From: Candidatus Magasanikbacteria bacterium CG_4_10_14_0_8_um_filter_42_12
GTDB taxonomy: Bacteria; Patescibacteriota; Patescibacteriia; Magasanikbacterales; UBA922
Direction: 5' to 3'
DNA: 8,198 nucleotides
Assembly (NCBI GenBank): GCA_002784795.1
Contig: PFLZ01000074.1
Coordinates: 1 to 8,198 of the forward strand
Shown here: piece by piece, positions 1 to 8,123 of the stretch
Layout of the letters: every line of letters begins with the position of its first letter
How positions within the stretch are numbered: the first letter of the stretch is position 1
The notes under the pieces: generated by a model
Told to the model about the DNA's origin: nothing
Seen by the model: only the letters and a program-made list of their open reading frames with translations
Database searches by the model: none
Translations under genes and position numbers: made by a program

Positions 1-243
1 CTTGCCAAGAAAGATTCTACTACCTAGGAATACTGGCAGAGTAATAATGAGCATAGACAGTCCTGTGCGGAGGACACCACTAGAATAATCATAGCGCCAC
101 ATATCAGCACTCACCTCTGGAAAAAGATAATTAATCAGCTGAAAGGTGACCATGAGGAATGCAATCGCACTCAAGTAGAGTGTAATACTGCTGAGGAGAT
201 GAAGGAAAAAATCCTTTGCTCCGGTGTCATGTTGTTGTGACAT
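1..243 (-). CDS. DUF5671-like membrane protein, N-terminal part (3' end outside window)
   Basis: An open frame starts at ATG 243-241 and runs off the window edge after 81 codons without a stop. The protein begins with a short hydrophilic stretch (residues 1-10). A hydrophobic segment follows at about residues 13-41, containing the pattern DFFLHLLSSITLYLSAIAFL, and a second begins near residue 62 (LSMLIITLPVFLGSRIF). A polar loop with aromatic residues (MWRYDY, about 48-53) separates them. This resembles the DUF5671 family of multi-pass membrane proteins, common in Parcubacteria; that assignment is from memory of the family, and its function is unknown. The gene lies 33 bases after the restored stop of the reductase gene and may be cotranscribed with it. 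No Shine-Dalgarno sequence precedes the start. Confidence 0.75.
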   Translation of the reverse strand, partial: MSQQHDTGAKDFFLHLLSSITLYLSAIAFLMVTFQLINYLFPEVSADMWRYDYSSGVLRTGLSMLIITLPVFLGSRIFLGK

Positions 244-276
244 ATGGAATAAGTGAGTGAATAAGAAGAAGAAATA

Positions 277-851
277 TTATTTTTTGTGTGTCTCGAGTTC
301 AGAGGCCACCCCTTCCAATCTTTTCATATAGACGACAAGTGCATCTATCGATTTTTTTATTCTTGGCAGATATTCATCCTTGCGAGTGACATTGCCATGT
401 TCATCCAAAAAAGCTTGTACGCCATCAAAACGAAGGCTAAATGGGAGAAAGATCATGCCTATTTCACTGAGTACTGGCTGAATATGTTCAATCAGTCGAG
501 AACCGCCAAGGATGCCGCTGATACAGCGGCAACAATGACAGGTTTGCCTCTGTATGCATCATGTTCTTGGTCGAGGAGTATTTTCAATTCACCTGGATAA
601 CCATGATTGTATTCCGGACTCACAATGACAAATCCATCCGTCTTTGCCACAATGTCTTTCCACGCTTTTGTATCGTTACTTTCTTCCCATGGCGGGATAG
701 TTCTGCCCGGCATATGATCCCTCACATCAACAAGCTCTATCGTAACATCATCACGTGAGGTTATTTCTGTATATAAAAAATTTGCAACATATTCAGACAG
801 TCTTCCTTTTCTTGCGGTTCCGAGGACAAGTGTGATGTGTAGTTTTTTCAT
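277..851 (-). pseudogene. NADPH-dependent FMN reductase family protein, disrupted by a single-base frameshift
   Basis: The first frame (ATG 851-849 to TGA 494-492) encodes a flavodoxin-like fold. It starts with a beta strand and phosphate-binding loop (ITLVLGTARKGRLSEY) and carries the family signature SPEYNHGYPGEL in mid-protein. After VSA the frame becomes unrelated and stops. From position 516 downward, another frame continues exactly as the family should: GILGGSRLIEHIQPVLSEIG, then FLPFSLRFDG, AFLDEHGNVT and a C-terminal helix, ending at TAA 279-277. Adding one base near 516-518 restores a 191-residue protein, a normal length for this family. Members bind FMN and reduce flavins, quinones, azo dyes or metals with NAD(P)H; the substrate here cannot be told. 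The damage may be a recent mutation or an assembly error. A TTG codon at 869 could extend the N-terminus, but ATG 851 fits better. Confidence 0.85.
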
Positions 852-859
852 ATGAGCTA

Positions 860-868
860 AGTATAGCA
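860..868 (-). promoter_or_regulatory. extended -10 promoter for the FMN reductase gene, apparently leaderless
   Basis: On the minus strand TGC-TATACT (868-860) matches an extended -10 element. Only eight bases separate the hexamer from ATG 851, so transcription would begin at or within a few bases of the start codon. No good -35 hexamer is visible at 16-18 bp, which an extended -10 can tolerate. The upstream gene ends in a terminator, so an independent promoter is expected here. Confidence 0.5.
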
Positions 869-915
869 AAATATACTCATAAAAGCCAGGAGAAGCTCAT
901 ATCTGCCTAATCAAT

Positions 916-950
916 GAAAAAAAGAAATGGAAATTATAATTCCATTTCTT
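916..950 (-). terminator. intrinsic terminator overlapping the stop codon of the Cys-rich microprotein gene
   Basis: A perfect 11-bp inverted repeat (922-932 with 940-950, arms AAGAAATGGAA and TTCCATTTCTT) encloses a 7-base loop. On the minus strand it is followed at once by seven T residues (923-917). The stem is A/T-rich and so weak, but the layout is that of a rho-independent terminator in the minus direction. The TAA stop codon (936-934) lies in the loop, so the hairpin is built partly from coding sequence. Confidence 0.7.
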
Positions 951-1086
951 CATCTTCATCAATTGCTTCGTCGTCGATTTCTTCATCGAAATCGCCTTGA
1001 GCACAATCACATGTGCCACATACATCACATCCCCCACATGTGAGACAGAGAGCTGAATCACATGTAGGACACATTGCGTCCGTCAT
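934..1086 (-). CDS. 50-residue Cys-rich, acidic putative metal-binding microprotein
   Basis: ATG 1086-1084 to TAA 936-934 encodes 50 residues in two sharply different halves. Residues 6-28 hold eight cysteines (C6, C9, C14, C17, C20, C23, C26, C28): CPTC, then a chain of overlapping CxxC units (CLTCGGCDVCGTCDC). Residues 31-49 hold 13 Asp or Glu and no basic residue. No Lys, Arg or His occurs anywhere. The chained CxxC pattern suggests thiolate coordination of zinc, iron or another soft metal, as in metallothioneins or small zinc ribbons, but I do not recognise the family. A strong promoter-like element upstream and a terminator at its end support a real, monocistronic gene. No Shine-Dalgarno sequence is visible. 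Function is unknown. Confidence 0.8.
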   Translation of the reverse strand: MTDAMCPTCDSALCLTCGGCDVCGTCDCAQGDFDEEIDDEAIDEDEEMEL

Positions 1087-1105
1087 ATATATGTAATAAA
1101 TAGCG

Positions 1106-1136
1106 ATTATAACAAAAGTATACGAAGGAATGTCAC
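1106..1136 (-). promoter_or_regulatory. sigma70-type promoter for the Cys-rich microprotein
   Basis: On the minus strand a perfect TATAAT (1111-1106) is preceded by TGT, making an extended -10 element. GTGACA (1136-1131) matches five of six bases of the -35 consensus, at a rather long 19-bp spacing. Predicted initiation near 1099 leaves a leader of about a dozen bases before ATG 1086. It sits directly behind atpC, so the microprotein can be expressed apart from the ATP synthase operon. Confidence 0.65.
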
Positions 1137-1143
1137 CTTACGT
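1122..1143 (-). terminator. possible weak terminator of the atp operon
   Basis: Just past the atpC stop, the minus strand can fold ACG(T)AAGG-TGACATT-CCTTCGT: seven base pairs with one bulged T. ATACTTTTGTT follows, which is only a poor T-tract. It overlaps the -35 region of the next promoter. It is the only hairpin between atpC and the microprotein gene, so it may end the operon, but readthrough is likely. Confidence 0.3.
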
Positions 1144-1161
1144 CAATATACCCTGTGGATA

Positions 1162-1578
1162 TTACTTTACGTTTCGATAGCGCTTTGCGACACCAATACG
1201 AGCAGTCTCTCGTTCTATCATTGCTTGGAGGCGAGCAAAGTCAATATTCAAATCGCTGTCTTGTCTCTTCATCATTTCTTCTGCGCGCGCTCGTGCTGCT
1301 TCGGCACGTTCTATATCGATATGTTCTGCGCGTTCAGAGGTATCCGCGAGGAGATATACTTCTGAATCAGGTCGGATCTCTAGAATACCAGTAGAAATGG
1401 CGAGCGCTACAACCTGTCCATCCTTATGTACCAGTACTTCTCCTGGCACAAGGGTTGAGACGAGTGGCGCATGATTTTCGAGTACCGTAATCTGCCCTGC
1501 TCCTGTTGGAATGGTTACTTTTTCTATATTGTCTTCGTATGTCACTCCGTCGGGAGTTACAATTTTGAAGGTAATCAT
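1162..1578 (-). CDS. atpC: ATP synthase F1 subunit epsilon
   Basis: Epsilon is part of the central stalk of F1, linking gamma to the c-ring and often inhibiting ATP hydrolysis. The 138-residue product has the usual two domains. Residues 1-82 form the beta-sandwich, with the family pattern GQITVLENHAPLVSTLVPGE at about 28-47. Residues 85-135 are a charged helical hairpin rich in Ala, Arg and Glu. Length is normal. I chose ATG 1578 because it gives the canonical N-terminus MITFKIVTPDG; a TTG at 1599 would add seven unsupported residues. It is the last gene of the operon, 21 bases after the unrecognised gene. It is split from atpD by two foreign genes, whereas D and C are normally adjacent. Confidence 0.95.
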   Translation of the reverse strand: MITFKIVTPDGVTYEDNIEKVTIPTGAGQITVLENHAPLVSTLVPGEVLVHKDGQVVALAISTGILEIRPDSEVYLLADTSERAEHIDIERAEAARARAEEMMKRQDSDLNIDFARLQAMIERETARIGVAKRYRNVK

Positions 1579-1599
1579 ACGTTGGATTATTCGTTGCAA

Positions 1600-1977
1600 T
1601 TATACTTCTTGTTCAGGTTGATATGCTAGCAGAGCAGCATGTATCTCTTCAGCAAACTTTGTATAAAAAAATTCTGCTTTGGAAACTTTTCTACCTTTAT
1701 GCCATTCTTCAATCTTTTTTTGTATTGCTTGCCGATACATGCTCACTATTTCGGACTTACTCATTCCAGCCAATATGAATCTTTGGCTTTTACTTAATTC
1801 TGAAACAATAGATGCTGCAAAAATTTTTATCTCGCTGGCATTCCTAATCCCTTCCCCTTTGCTAAATTCTGTAAAAATAAATTCACCAATTTTCATTATT
1901 TCTTCAGAACGAGCATCAGCGGCTGTTTCAGACGCTTGTACGCCGGGACTTAATTCTGGTGAAAAATTCTCATTCAT
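1600..1977 (-). CDS. hypothetical protein inserted upstream of atpC
   Basis: ATG 1977 to TAA 1602-1600 encodes 125 residues that I do not recognise. The first 25 residues are polar and probably disordered, and the rest looks predominantly helical. Features include an Ala/Ser-rich helix around 50-62 (IFAASIVSELSKS), a Lys/Glu/Trp-containing helix around 82-96, and a final helix ending in an acidic tail. There is no signal peptide, membrane segment or cysteine. It lies six bases after the cyclophilin stop and 21 bases before atpC, so it is almost certainly translated from the operon mRNA. An accessory or regulatory role in ATP synthase is possible only by position; nothing in the sequence shows it. 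Confidence 0.75.
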   Translation of the reverse strand: MNENFSPELSPGVQASETAADARSEEIMKIGEFIFTEFSKGEGIRNASEIKIFAASIVSELSKSQRFILAGMSKSEIVSMYRQAIQKKIEEWHKGRKVSKAEFFYTKFAEEIHAALLAYQPEQEV

Positions 1978-1983
1978 AAAACA

Positions 1984-2688
1984 TTACATTGCCAACTCTA
2001 CACTCTCCACCACAATCGGTGTCAGTGGTCGGTCTTGTGGTCCTGTAGGAGCTTTTTCAACTGATTCTACCACATTCATTCCTTCTACAACCTTCCCAAA
2101 GTTGGTATGTTTTCCATCAAGCCACGGTGTTTCTGGAGCCGTAACAATGAAAAATTGTGATCCATTGGTATTCGGGCCAGCGTTTGCCATCGCGAGACTC
2201 CCACGAACGAGTGGAACATCGTTGAATTCATCTTCAAATCGATAGTTTGGTCCGCCCGTTCCCCACATTGCTTCTTTACTATCATCTTTTGAAAGCAAAT
2301 CACCACCCTGAATCATAAAGTCAGCAATCACACGATGAAATTTTGTGCCATCGTACTCCCCAGCTTTTGCAAGATTGAGAAAATTGTTGACTGTTTTTGG
2401 AGATTTGTCGGCAAAAAATTCTACCGTAATATCCCCAAGATTCGTGTGTAGGATTGCACGAGAATATTCAGCAGCGAGATCTTCTTGATCTTTGATTGTC
2501 CTGTTTGAAGTTGTCATAGTATTGTCAGGTTGAGAAGAAGTGCTAATTCCAGCAGCTGCTGGAGGAACATCTTCTTGAATGTCGGCATACAGATTGGATA
2601 CTTCGGCGTCGGCATTATTCACCGGTGTTTGCTGTTCACATCCTGCGCCAAGAAGCATGAACAGTGAGAGTGCGAGAAAAAATTTCAT
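1984..2688 (-). CDS. cyclophilin-type peptidyl-prolyl cis-trans isomerase, predicted lipoprotein
   Basis: This 234-residue protein catalyses cis-trans isomerisation of Xaa-Pro bonds. Residues 1-17 look like a lipoprotein signal (MKFF, a hydrophobic core, then LLGAGC with C17 as the lipidation site; Gly at -3 is atypical). A low-complexity Ser/Thr/Pro/Ala linker spans about 18-72. The cyclophilin domain fills 76-233 and keeps the active-site set: FHR (R119), MIQGGD (Q127), M167 in the AMANAGPNTNGSQFF block (Q178, F180), W189 and H194. It probably acts on the outer face of the membrane. It sits between atpD and atpC, 75 bases after atpD and six before the next gene, so it appears cotranscribed with the ATP synthase. 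The pairing with ATP synthase is by position only. Confidence 0.93.
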   Translation of the reverse strand: MKFFLALSLFMLLGAGCEQQTPVNNADAEVSNLYADIQEDVPPAAAGISTSSQPDNTMTTSNRTIKDQEDLAAEYSRAILHTNLGDITVEFFADKSPKTVNNFLNLAKAGEYDGTKFHRVIADFMIQGGDLLSKDDSKEAMWGTGGPNYRFEDEFNDVPLVRGSLAMANAGPNTNGSQFFIVTAPETPWLDGKHTNFGKVVEGMNVVESVEKAPTGPQDRPLTPIVVESVELAM

Positions 2689-2721
2689 ATGTCGATGTAT
2701 TGAGATGAGTCTTGCTGCGCG

Positions 2722-2750
2722 GAAACAAGCTGACGCTTGTCACTTGTTTC
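2722..2750 (-). other. RNA hairpin in the atpD-cyclophilin spacer
   Basis: The transcript can form GAAACAAG-TGAC-AAGC-GTCA-(G)-CTTGTTTC: twelve base pairs (2750-2743 with 2729-2722, and 2742-2739 with 2734-2731), a four-base loop and one bulged G. No T-tract follows, so it is not a standard terminator. It lies 14 bases past the atpD stop and could protect the 3' end of atpD mRNA, reduce readthrough or mark a processing site. Confidence 0.6.
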
Positions 2751-2763
2751 TGTTCCTAACAAT

Positions 2764-4624
<1,861 letters not shown>

Positions 4625-4631
4625 CAATCCA

Positions 4632-5588
4632 CTACTCCAACGCTGCAGCTCCGCCGGCAATTTCTGCAATTTCTTGCGTAATAGCCGCTTGACGCGCTTT
4701 GTTGTATGCCAATGTTAATTCATGTATCATATCAGACGCATTTTCACTTGCATTTTTCATGGCAACCATACGAGCACTATGCTCACTCGCTGCTGACTCA
4801 AGTATAGCCTGATACAACTGAATTTCTACCAGTCGAGGCATTACAGTATCTACAATAGTATCGAGGTCTGGTTCAAGATAATAACTTTCAATAGGAAAAT
4901 CTTCTGATTCTTTTGGCATCTCTCCAGCAGAAGTATCGCTACCTATCATTTTTTCGAGATCAAATGGAGACAGTGGCAATATTTGTCTTACTTTTGCTTC
5001 TTGGACAAGACTTGATTGGAATTCTGTATATCCCACCACAACTTTGTCATATTTTTTTTCGGTGAATTGCTGTATGACCATGTGTGCCATAGGGAGGATA
5101 TCCTCCATCTTTGGCTTTTCTGGGATACTATCAAACGCAGCAATCACATCATATCCATGTTTTTTTCCAAAACTCACACTTTTCTTTCCAACTGCAATAA
5201 TATCTATTTCAAAATCATCTGACGTAGTCACTGGAACCGATACTTCATTTCTATACATGCTCAAATTTGTTTTTTCAGCAAACAAACCATTCAATCGTTT
5301 GAACAAATTTGTATTGAGACTTCCACATAGTCCACGGTTTGAACTGACAACGACTGCGAGAAGACGTTTTACTGGTCGCTGTTCTAGCAAAGCAATATTT
5401 GGTTCATCAATATGAGCAAGATGCTCCATGAGTTCCTTTGCAAGCAACGCATACAGTCGTGTATGTTGTGCAGATTCAATTGCTTTTCTCATTTTTGCAG
5501 CAGAAACCATCTCCATTGCTTTGGTGATTTTCTTTGTGTTGGTGACGGATTTGATCCGACTTTTTACTGCTTTTGCATTGACTGCCAT
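4632..5588 (-). CDS. atpG: ATP synthase F1 subunit gamma
   Basis: Gamma is the rotating shaft inside the alpha3beta3 ring. At 318 residues it is about 30 longer than the E. coli protein. The N-terminal helix has the family pattern SRIKSVTNTKKITKAMEMVS (10-29), followed by SSNRGLCGSLN (82-92). The C-terminal helix ends in AITQEIAEIAGGAAAL (302-317), the standard gamma signature. The extra length appears to lie in two places: a variable stretch at about 102-128 (after LFKRLNGLFAEK) and an acidic stretch at about 214-240, both in the globular domain outside the shaft. The ATG at 5588 lies seven bases after the atpA stop, so translation is probably coupled. No Shine-Dalgarno sequence is visible. 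Confidence 0.97.
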   Translation of the reverse strand: MAVNAKAVKSRIKSVTNTKKITKAMEMVSAAKMRKAIESAQHTRLYALLAKELMEHLAHIDEPNIALLEQRPVKRLLAVVVSSNRGLCGSLNTNLFKRLNGLFAEKTNLSMYRNEVSVPVTTSDDFEIDIIAVGKKSVSFGKKHGYDVIAAFDSIPEKPKMEDILPMAHMVIQQFTEKKYDKVVVGYTEFQSSLVQEAKVRQILPLSPFDLEKMIGSDTSAGEMPKESEDFPIESYYLEPDLDTIVDTVMPRLVEIQLYQAILESAASEHSARMVAMKNASENASDMIHELTLAYNKARQAAITQEIAEIAGGAAALE

Positions 5589-5595
5589 ACATTAC

Positions 5596-7095
5596 TTACG
5601 AACGAGATTTCAAAAATTCTGCACATGATGCTTTTACGTCAGCTTTCAATTCGTCACTCCAGTCACCACTCGCAATCTTTTCCAACAGCGGACTTTTTGA
5701 TGCACGGAAAAATTGGAGCAACGCTTCGTCAACTGCTTTTACTTGATCCAATGCAACCGCATCAAATATCCCTTCACTCATGGCGAATATTGATATAATT
5801 TGTTCTTCCACAGGTACAGGAGAAAATTGTGGTTGTTTCAAGAGTTCTGTCATCCGCTGTCCTCGATCAATTTGCTTTTTTGTCTCAGCATCCAGGTCTG
5901 AGCTAAATTGTGCAAACGCTTCGAGTTCACGAAACTGCGCAAGACCAAGTTTCAAACTTCCCGCAACTTTTTTCATTGGTTTTGTCTGTGCAGATCCACC
6001 AACACGTGATACAGAGAGCCCAACGTTCAATGCTGGTCTGATACCTCTATTAAACAAGTCCGTTTCCAAAAAGATCTGTCCATCCGTAATAGAAATAACA
6101 TTTGTTGGCACGTATGCAGAGATGTCTCCACCTTGTGTTTCGATAATAGGAAGTGCGGTAATAGAACCTCCACCGTATTTTTCATTCAAGTTACATGCAC
6201 GTTCGAGCAACCGTGAGTGGAGATAAAACACATCTCCAGGATAGGCTTCTCGTCCTGGTGGACGGCGGAGCAAGAGGGACATTTCTCGATATGCCCATGC
6301 CTGTTTTGTCAAATCATCATAAATAATGAGCACATCTTTGCCCTTATCTGCAAAATATTCTGCAATCGCACAGCCAGTATATGGAGCAAGGAATGACATA
6401 GGTGCTGGCTCACTTGCGCCGGCTGAGACGATAATCGTGTATTCCATGGCACCAGCTTCTTGGAGTTTACTCGCGATACGTGCTACTTTTGAGTCTTTTT
6501 GACCAATCGCAACGTACACACAGATGACATCCTGTCCTTTTTGATTCAAAATAGCATCGATAGCAATAGCTGTTTTCCCTGTCTGACGATCGCCGATAAT
6601 GAGCTCACGCTGACCACGGCCAATTGGAATGAGTGCATCAATAGCTTTGATACCTGTTTGCATTGGCGTGTTGACTGGTTCACGGGTCATGACACCTGGC
6701 GCAACGCGTTCTACAGGATAAAATTCTTTTGTATTCAGCTCACCCTTTCCATCAATAGCGTCCCCTACTGCATTTACCACACGGCCTATCATAGCATCCC
6801 CTACAGGAGTCGACATGATACGACCTGTTCGTTTTACCTCATCTCCTTCTTTGATATGTGTATAATCCCCCAAAATAACGGCACCGACGGTTTCTTCTTC
6901 GAGGTTCAGTGCAATGCCATACACACCACCTGGGAATTCGAGCATTTCCTGAGATTGACATGATGTCAGCCCTGTCATGAGTGTAATACCATCTTTTACC
7001 TCAATAACAGCACCAACCTCTTCGGTTTGTACTTTTTTTTCAAATTGTTCTATTTGTTTCTGAAGCGTTTTGATGACGTTGTCTGTATATGACAT
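5596..7095 (-). CDS. atpA: ATP synthase F1 subunit alpha
   Basis: Alpha forms the non-catalytic nucleotide sites and supplies the arginine finger to beta. The 499-residue product is near full length and complete. Motifs: Walker A GDRQTGKT (168-175), [11 protein letters not shown] (195-205), the Walker B region [13 protein letters not shown] (254-266), then [20 protein letters not shown] (274-293), and VSRVGG (362-367) with the finger Arg at 364. The N-terminal helix (5-25) is the part that usually binds delta. In [12 protein letters not shown] a Trp replaces the smaller residue common in model bacteria. ATG 7095 follows atpH after 44 bases containing a small hairpin. The two genes are clearly in one operon. 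Confidence 0.98.
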   Translation of the reverse strand: MSYTDNVIKTLQKQIEQFEKKVQTEEVGAVIEVKDGITLMTGLTSCQSQEMLEFPGGVYGIALNLEEETVGAVILGDYTHIKEGDEVKRTGRIMSTPVGDAMIGRVVNAVGDAIDGKGELNTKEFYPVERVAPGVMTREPVNTPMQTGIKAIDALIPIGRGQRELIIGDRQTGKTAIAIDAILNQKGQDVICVYVAIGQKDSKVARIASKLQEAGAMEYTIIVSAGASEPAPMSFLAPYTGCAIAEYFADKGKDVLIIYDDLTKQAWAYREMSLLLRRPPGREAYPGDVFYLHSRLLERACNLNEKYGGGSITALPIIETQGGDISAYVPTNVISITDGQIFLETDLFNRGIRPALNVGLSVSRVGGSAQTKPMKKVAGSLKLGLAQFRELEAFAQFSSDLDAETKKQIDRGQRMTELLKQPQFSPVPVEEQIISIFAMSEGIFDAVALDQVKAVDEALLQFFRASKSPLLEKIASGDWSDELKADVKASCAEFLKSRS

Positions 7096-7104
7096 ATACT
7101 CTTT

Positions 7105-7139
7105 GTTTACTTAGTTTACTGAGCTACGTACACACGTAG
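7105..7139 (-). other. small hairpin and tandem 7-mer in the atpH-atpA spacer
   Basis: The transcript can form CTACGT-GTGT-ACGTAG, six perfect base pairs with a four-base loop (7139-7134 with 7129-7124), starting directly after the atpH stop codon. Between it and atpA the 7-mer AGTAAAC occurs twice (7120-7114 and 7111-7105), two bases apart. No T-tract follows the stem. It may be an RNA processing or stability element, or have no role. Confidence 0.35.
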
Positions 7140-7523
7140 TTAGGTTAATTGTCTTTGTAATTGTTCAAGTTGTGATTTGACACTTGCATCAAAGATAGTA
7201 TCTCCTGTTCTCACGACAATTCCACCAATGAGTGTTGTGTCTATCTTTGTTTCAACTTCCACTTTTTTTCCAAATATAAGCGCTATTTCTTCTGTTATTT
7301 TTTCTGACAATTCACGAGCGCTCGTAATGACTATTTTTTTTACTCCTTGCTGAAGTTTTGCATATTCTTTGAAAGCCTTCATCAGATATTCTTTTTTTGA
7401 TAAGGCCCTCTCTTCAATAAGAAACTTGACAAACGTTTCAACAGAAAGCTCGAGATCATCACCAGACTTTCCATCAGTCAGTTCGAAAAGAATACGAGCG
7501 TATTGTTTTGGTAATAATGCCAT
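7140..7523 (-). CDS. atpH: ATP synthase F1 subunit delta, short form
   Basis: Delta sits on top of F1 and joins it to the b-subunit peripheral stalk. This product has only 127 residues, against about 177 in E. coli. The C-terminal part is typical: VKKIVITSARELSEK, a helix, then KIDTTLIGGIVVRTGDTIFDAS and a final helix (LEQLQRQL). The N-terminal domain, normally a six-helix bundle that grips the alpha N-termini, is reduced to about 75 residues but still begins in the family way (LLPKQYARILFELTDG). There is no frameshift or upstream start, so the short form is genuine rather than broken. It starts at ATG 7523, six bases after atpF. A compact delta is consistent with the reduced proteins of candidate-phyla bacteria. 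Confidence 0.92.
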   Translation of the reverse strand: MALLPKQYARILFELTDGKSGDDLELSVETFVKFLIEERALSKKEYLMKAFKEYAKLQQGVKKIVITSARELSEKITEEIALIFGKKVEVETKIDTTLIGGIVVRTGDTIFDASVKSQLEQLQRQLT

Positions 7524-7529
7524 ACACTG

Positions 7530-8036
7530 TTATTTCAAATTCTTGAGAAGGCCGGCAATAAGAGCGGTGTCCTTTTTTTCATCCAATTTTTCTCCTAGAA
7601 TTTTTTCAACGGCTTGCATGACAAGGACGACTGTTTCTTTTCGGAGTTCTTCTTTCATTTCTCTTTTATCTATATCAATATTTTTCTTCGCTTGCGCAAT
7701 GAGAAGCTCGATTTCTTTTTTTGCTTTTTCTTTGAGCTGTTCACCAGTAGCTTTTGCCAATTCATGCGACTTTTCTACAATTTTATTTGCTTGCACTTTT
7801 GATTCATCAATCAGATCTTGTGCTTTTCGCTCCGCCATTTGTAGTTCTGTTTTTGCTTTTTGGATATTATCAACACTGTCTTGTATTTGTTGTTCACGAT
7901 CACGAACATTTTTTACAATTGGTTTGAAAAAAAACTTTTTGAGAATGAAGAACAAAATCAAAAAATTGATTAAATTAAATAATGCCATCTTCCATTCAAA
8001 TCCAATTTTTCCAAGGTTTTCGAGTATAAAATCCAT
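7530..8036 (-). CDS. atpF: ATP synthase Fo subunit b
   Basis: Subunit b forms the peripheral stalk that holds F1 still against the membrane rotor. From ATG 8036 the product has 168 residues. One membrane helix lies at about 14-37 (EWKMALFNLINFLILFFILKKF), followed by the usual FFFKPIVKNVRDRE turn. A long, highly charged, uninterrupted helix rich in Lys, Glu, Gln and Ala then runs to about 140 (right-handed coiled-coil dimer). The end (AVEKILGEKLDEKKDTALIA) matches the delta-binding tail. A TTG at 8096 would add 20 residues, but it falls inside a long hairpin and gives no family-like sequence, so I rejected it. It is 87 bases after atpE, the longest spacer in the operon. Confidence 0.95.
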   Translation of the reverse strand: MDFILENLGKIGFEWKMALFNLINFLILFFILKKFFFKPIVKNVRDREQQIQDSVDNIQKAKTELQMAERKAQDLIDESKVQANKIVEKSHELAKATGEQLKEKAKKEIELLIAQAKKNIDIDKREMKEELRKETVVLVMQAVEKILGEKLDEKKDTALIAGLLKNLK

Positions 8037-8055
8037 ACAATATAATAACTGATTA

Positions 8056-8107
8056 GCTCTTGCAGGTTGAAAAATGATGTCCAGATCATTTCTCAACGCG
8101 CAAGAGC
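8056..8107 (-). other. long RNA hairpin in the atpE-atpF spacer
   Basis: On the minus strand, 8107-8085 pairs with 8078-8056 around a six-base loop CTGGAC. Of the 23 stem positions, 20 are Watson-Crick, two are G.U and one is a C-C mismatch (8098/8065). The outer eight pairs are perfect (GCTCTTGC with GCAAGAGC), as are the inner seven (AAATGAT with ATCATTT). A competing small hairpin, ACGCGC-TCTT-GCGCGT (8111-8096), uses part of the outer arm, so two folds are mutually exclusive. The downstream bases are A/T-rich but are not a clean T-tract. Position after the c-subunit gene suggests mRNA 3' protection, cleavage or partial termination that raises atpE over atpF. Confidence 0.75.
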
Positions 8108-8123
8108 GCGTGTCTGTATTTTC

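Noticed and set aside
492..530. Programmed ribosomal frameshift in the reductase gene
   Set aside because: No slippery run or downstream pseudoknot-like structure is visible; a one-base loss is simpler.
286..600. A 104-codon plus-strand frame across the reductase C-terminal region
   Set aside because: The minus strand here encodes clear family sequence in the shifted reductase frame.
852..869. N-terminal extension of the reductase from TTG 869
   Set aside because: It would place the start inside the -10 region, and ATG 851 directly precedes the first beta strand.
1579..1599. N-terminal extension of atpC from TTG 1599
   Set aside because: ATG 1578 gives the standard epsilon N-terminus; the extra seven residues match nothing in the family.
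1679..2245. A 188-codon plus-strand open frame opposite the cyclophilin and hypothetical genes
   Set aside because: It spans two minus-strand genes, has no recognisable domain, and the opposing cyclophilin has all catalytic residues.
2722..2750. Intrinsic terminator after atpD
   Set aside because: The stem is good, but no T-tract follows on either strand.
7369..8052. A 227-codon plus-strand open frame opposite atpF and atpH
   Set aside because: It is antisense to two well-supported genes; its Ser/Phe/Cys-rich translation is the mirror of Lys/Glu-rich coiled-coil codons.
8037..8096. N-terminal extension of atpF from TTG 8096
   Set aside because: The added 20 residues are unlike subunit b, lie within the spacer hairpin, and ATG 8036 gives the canonical start.
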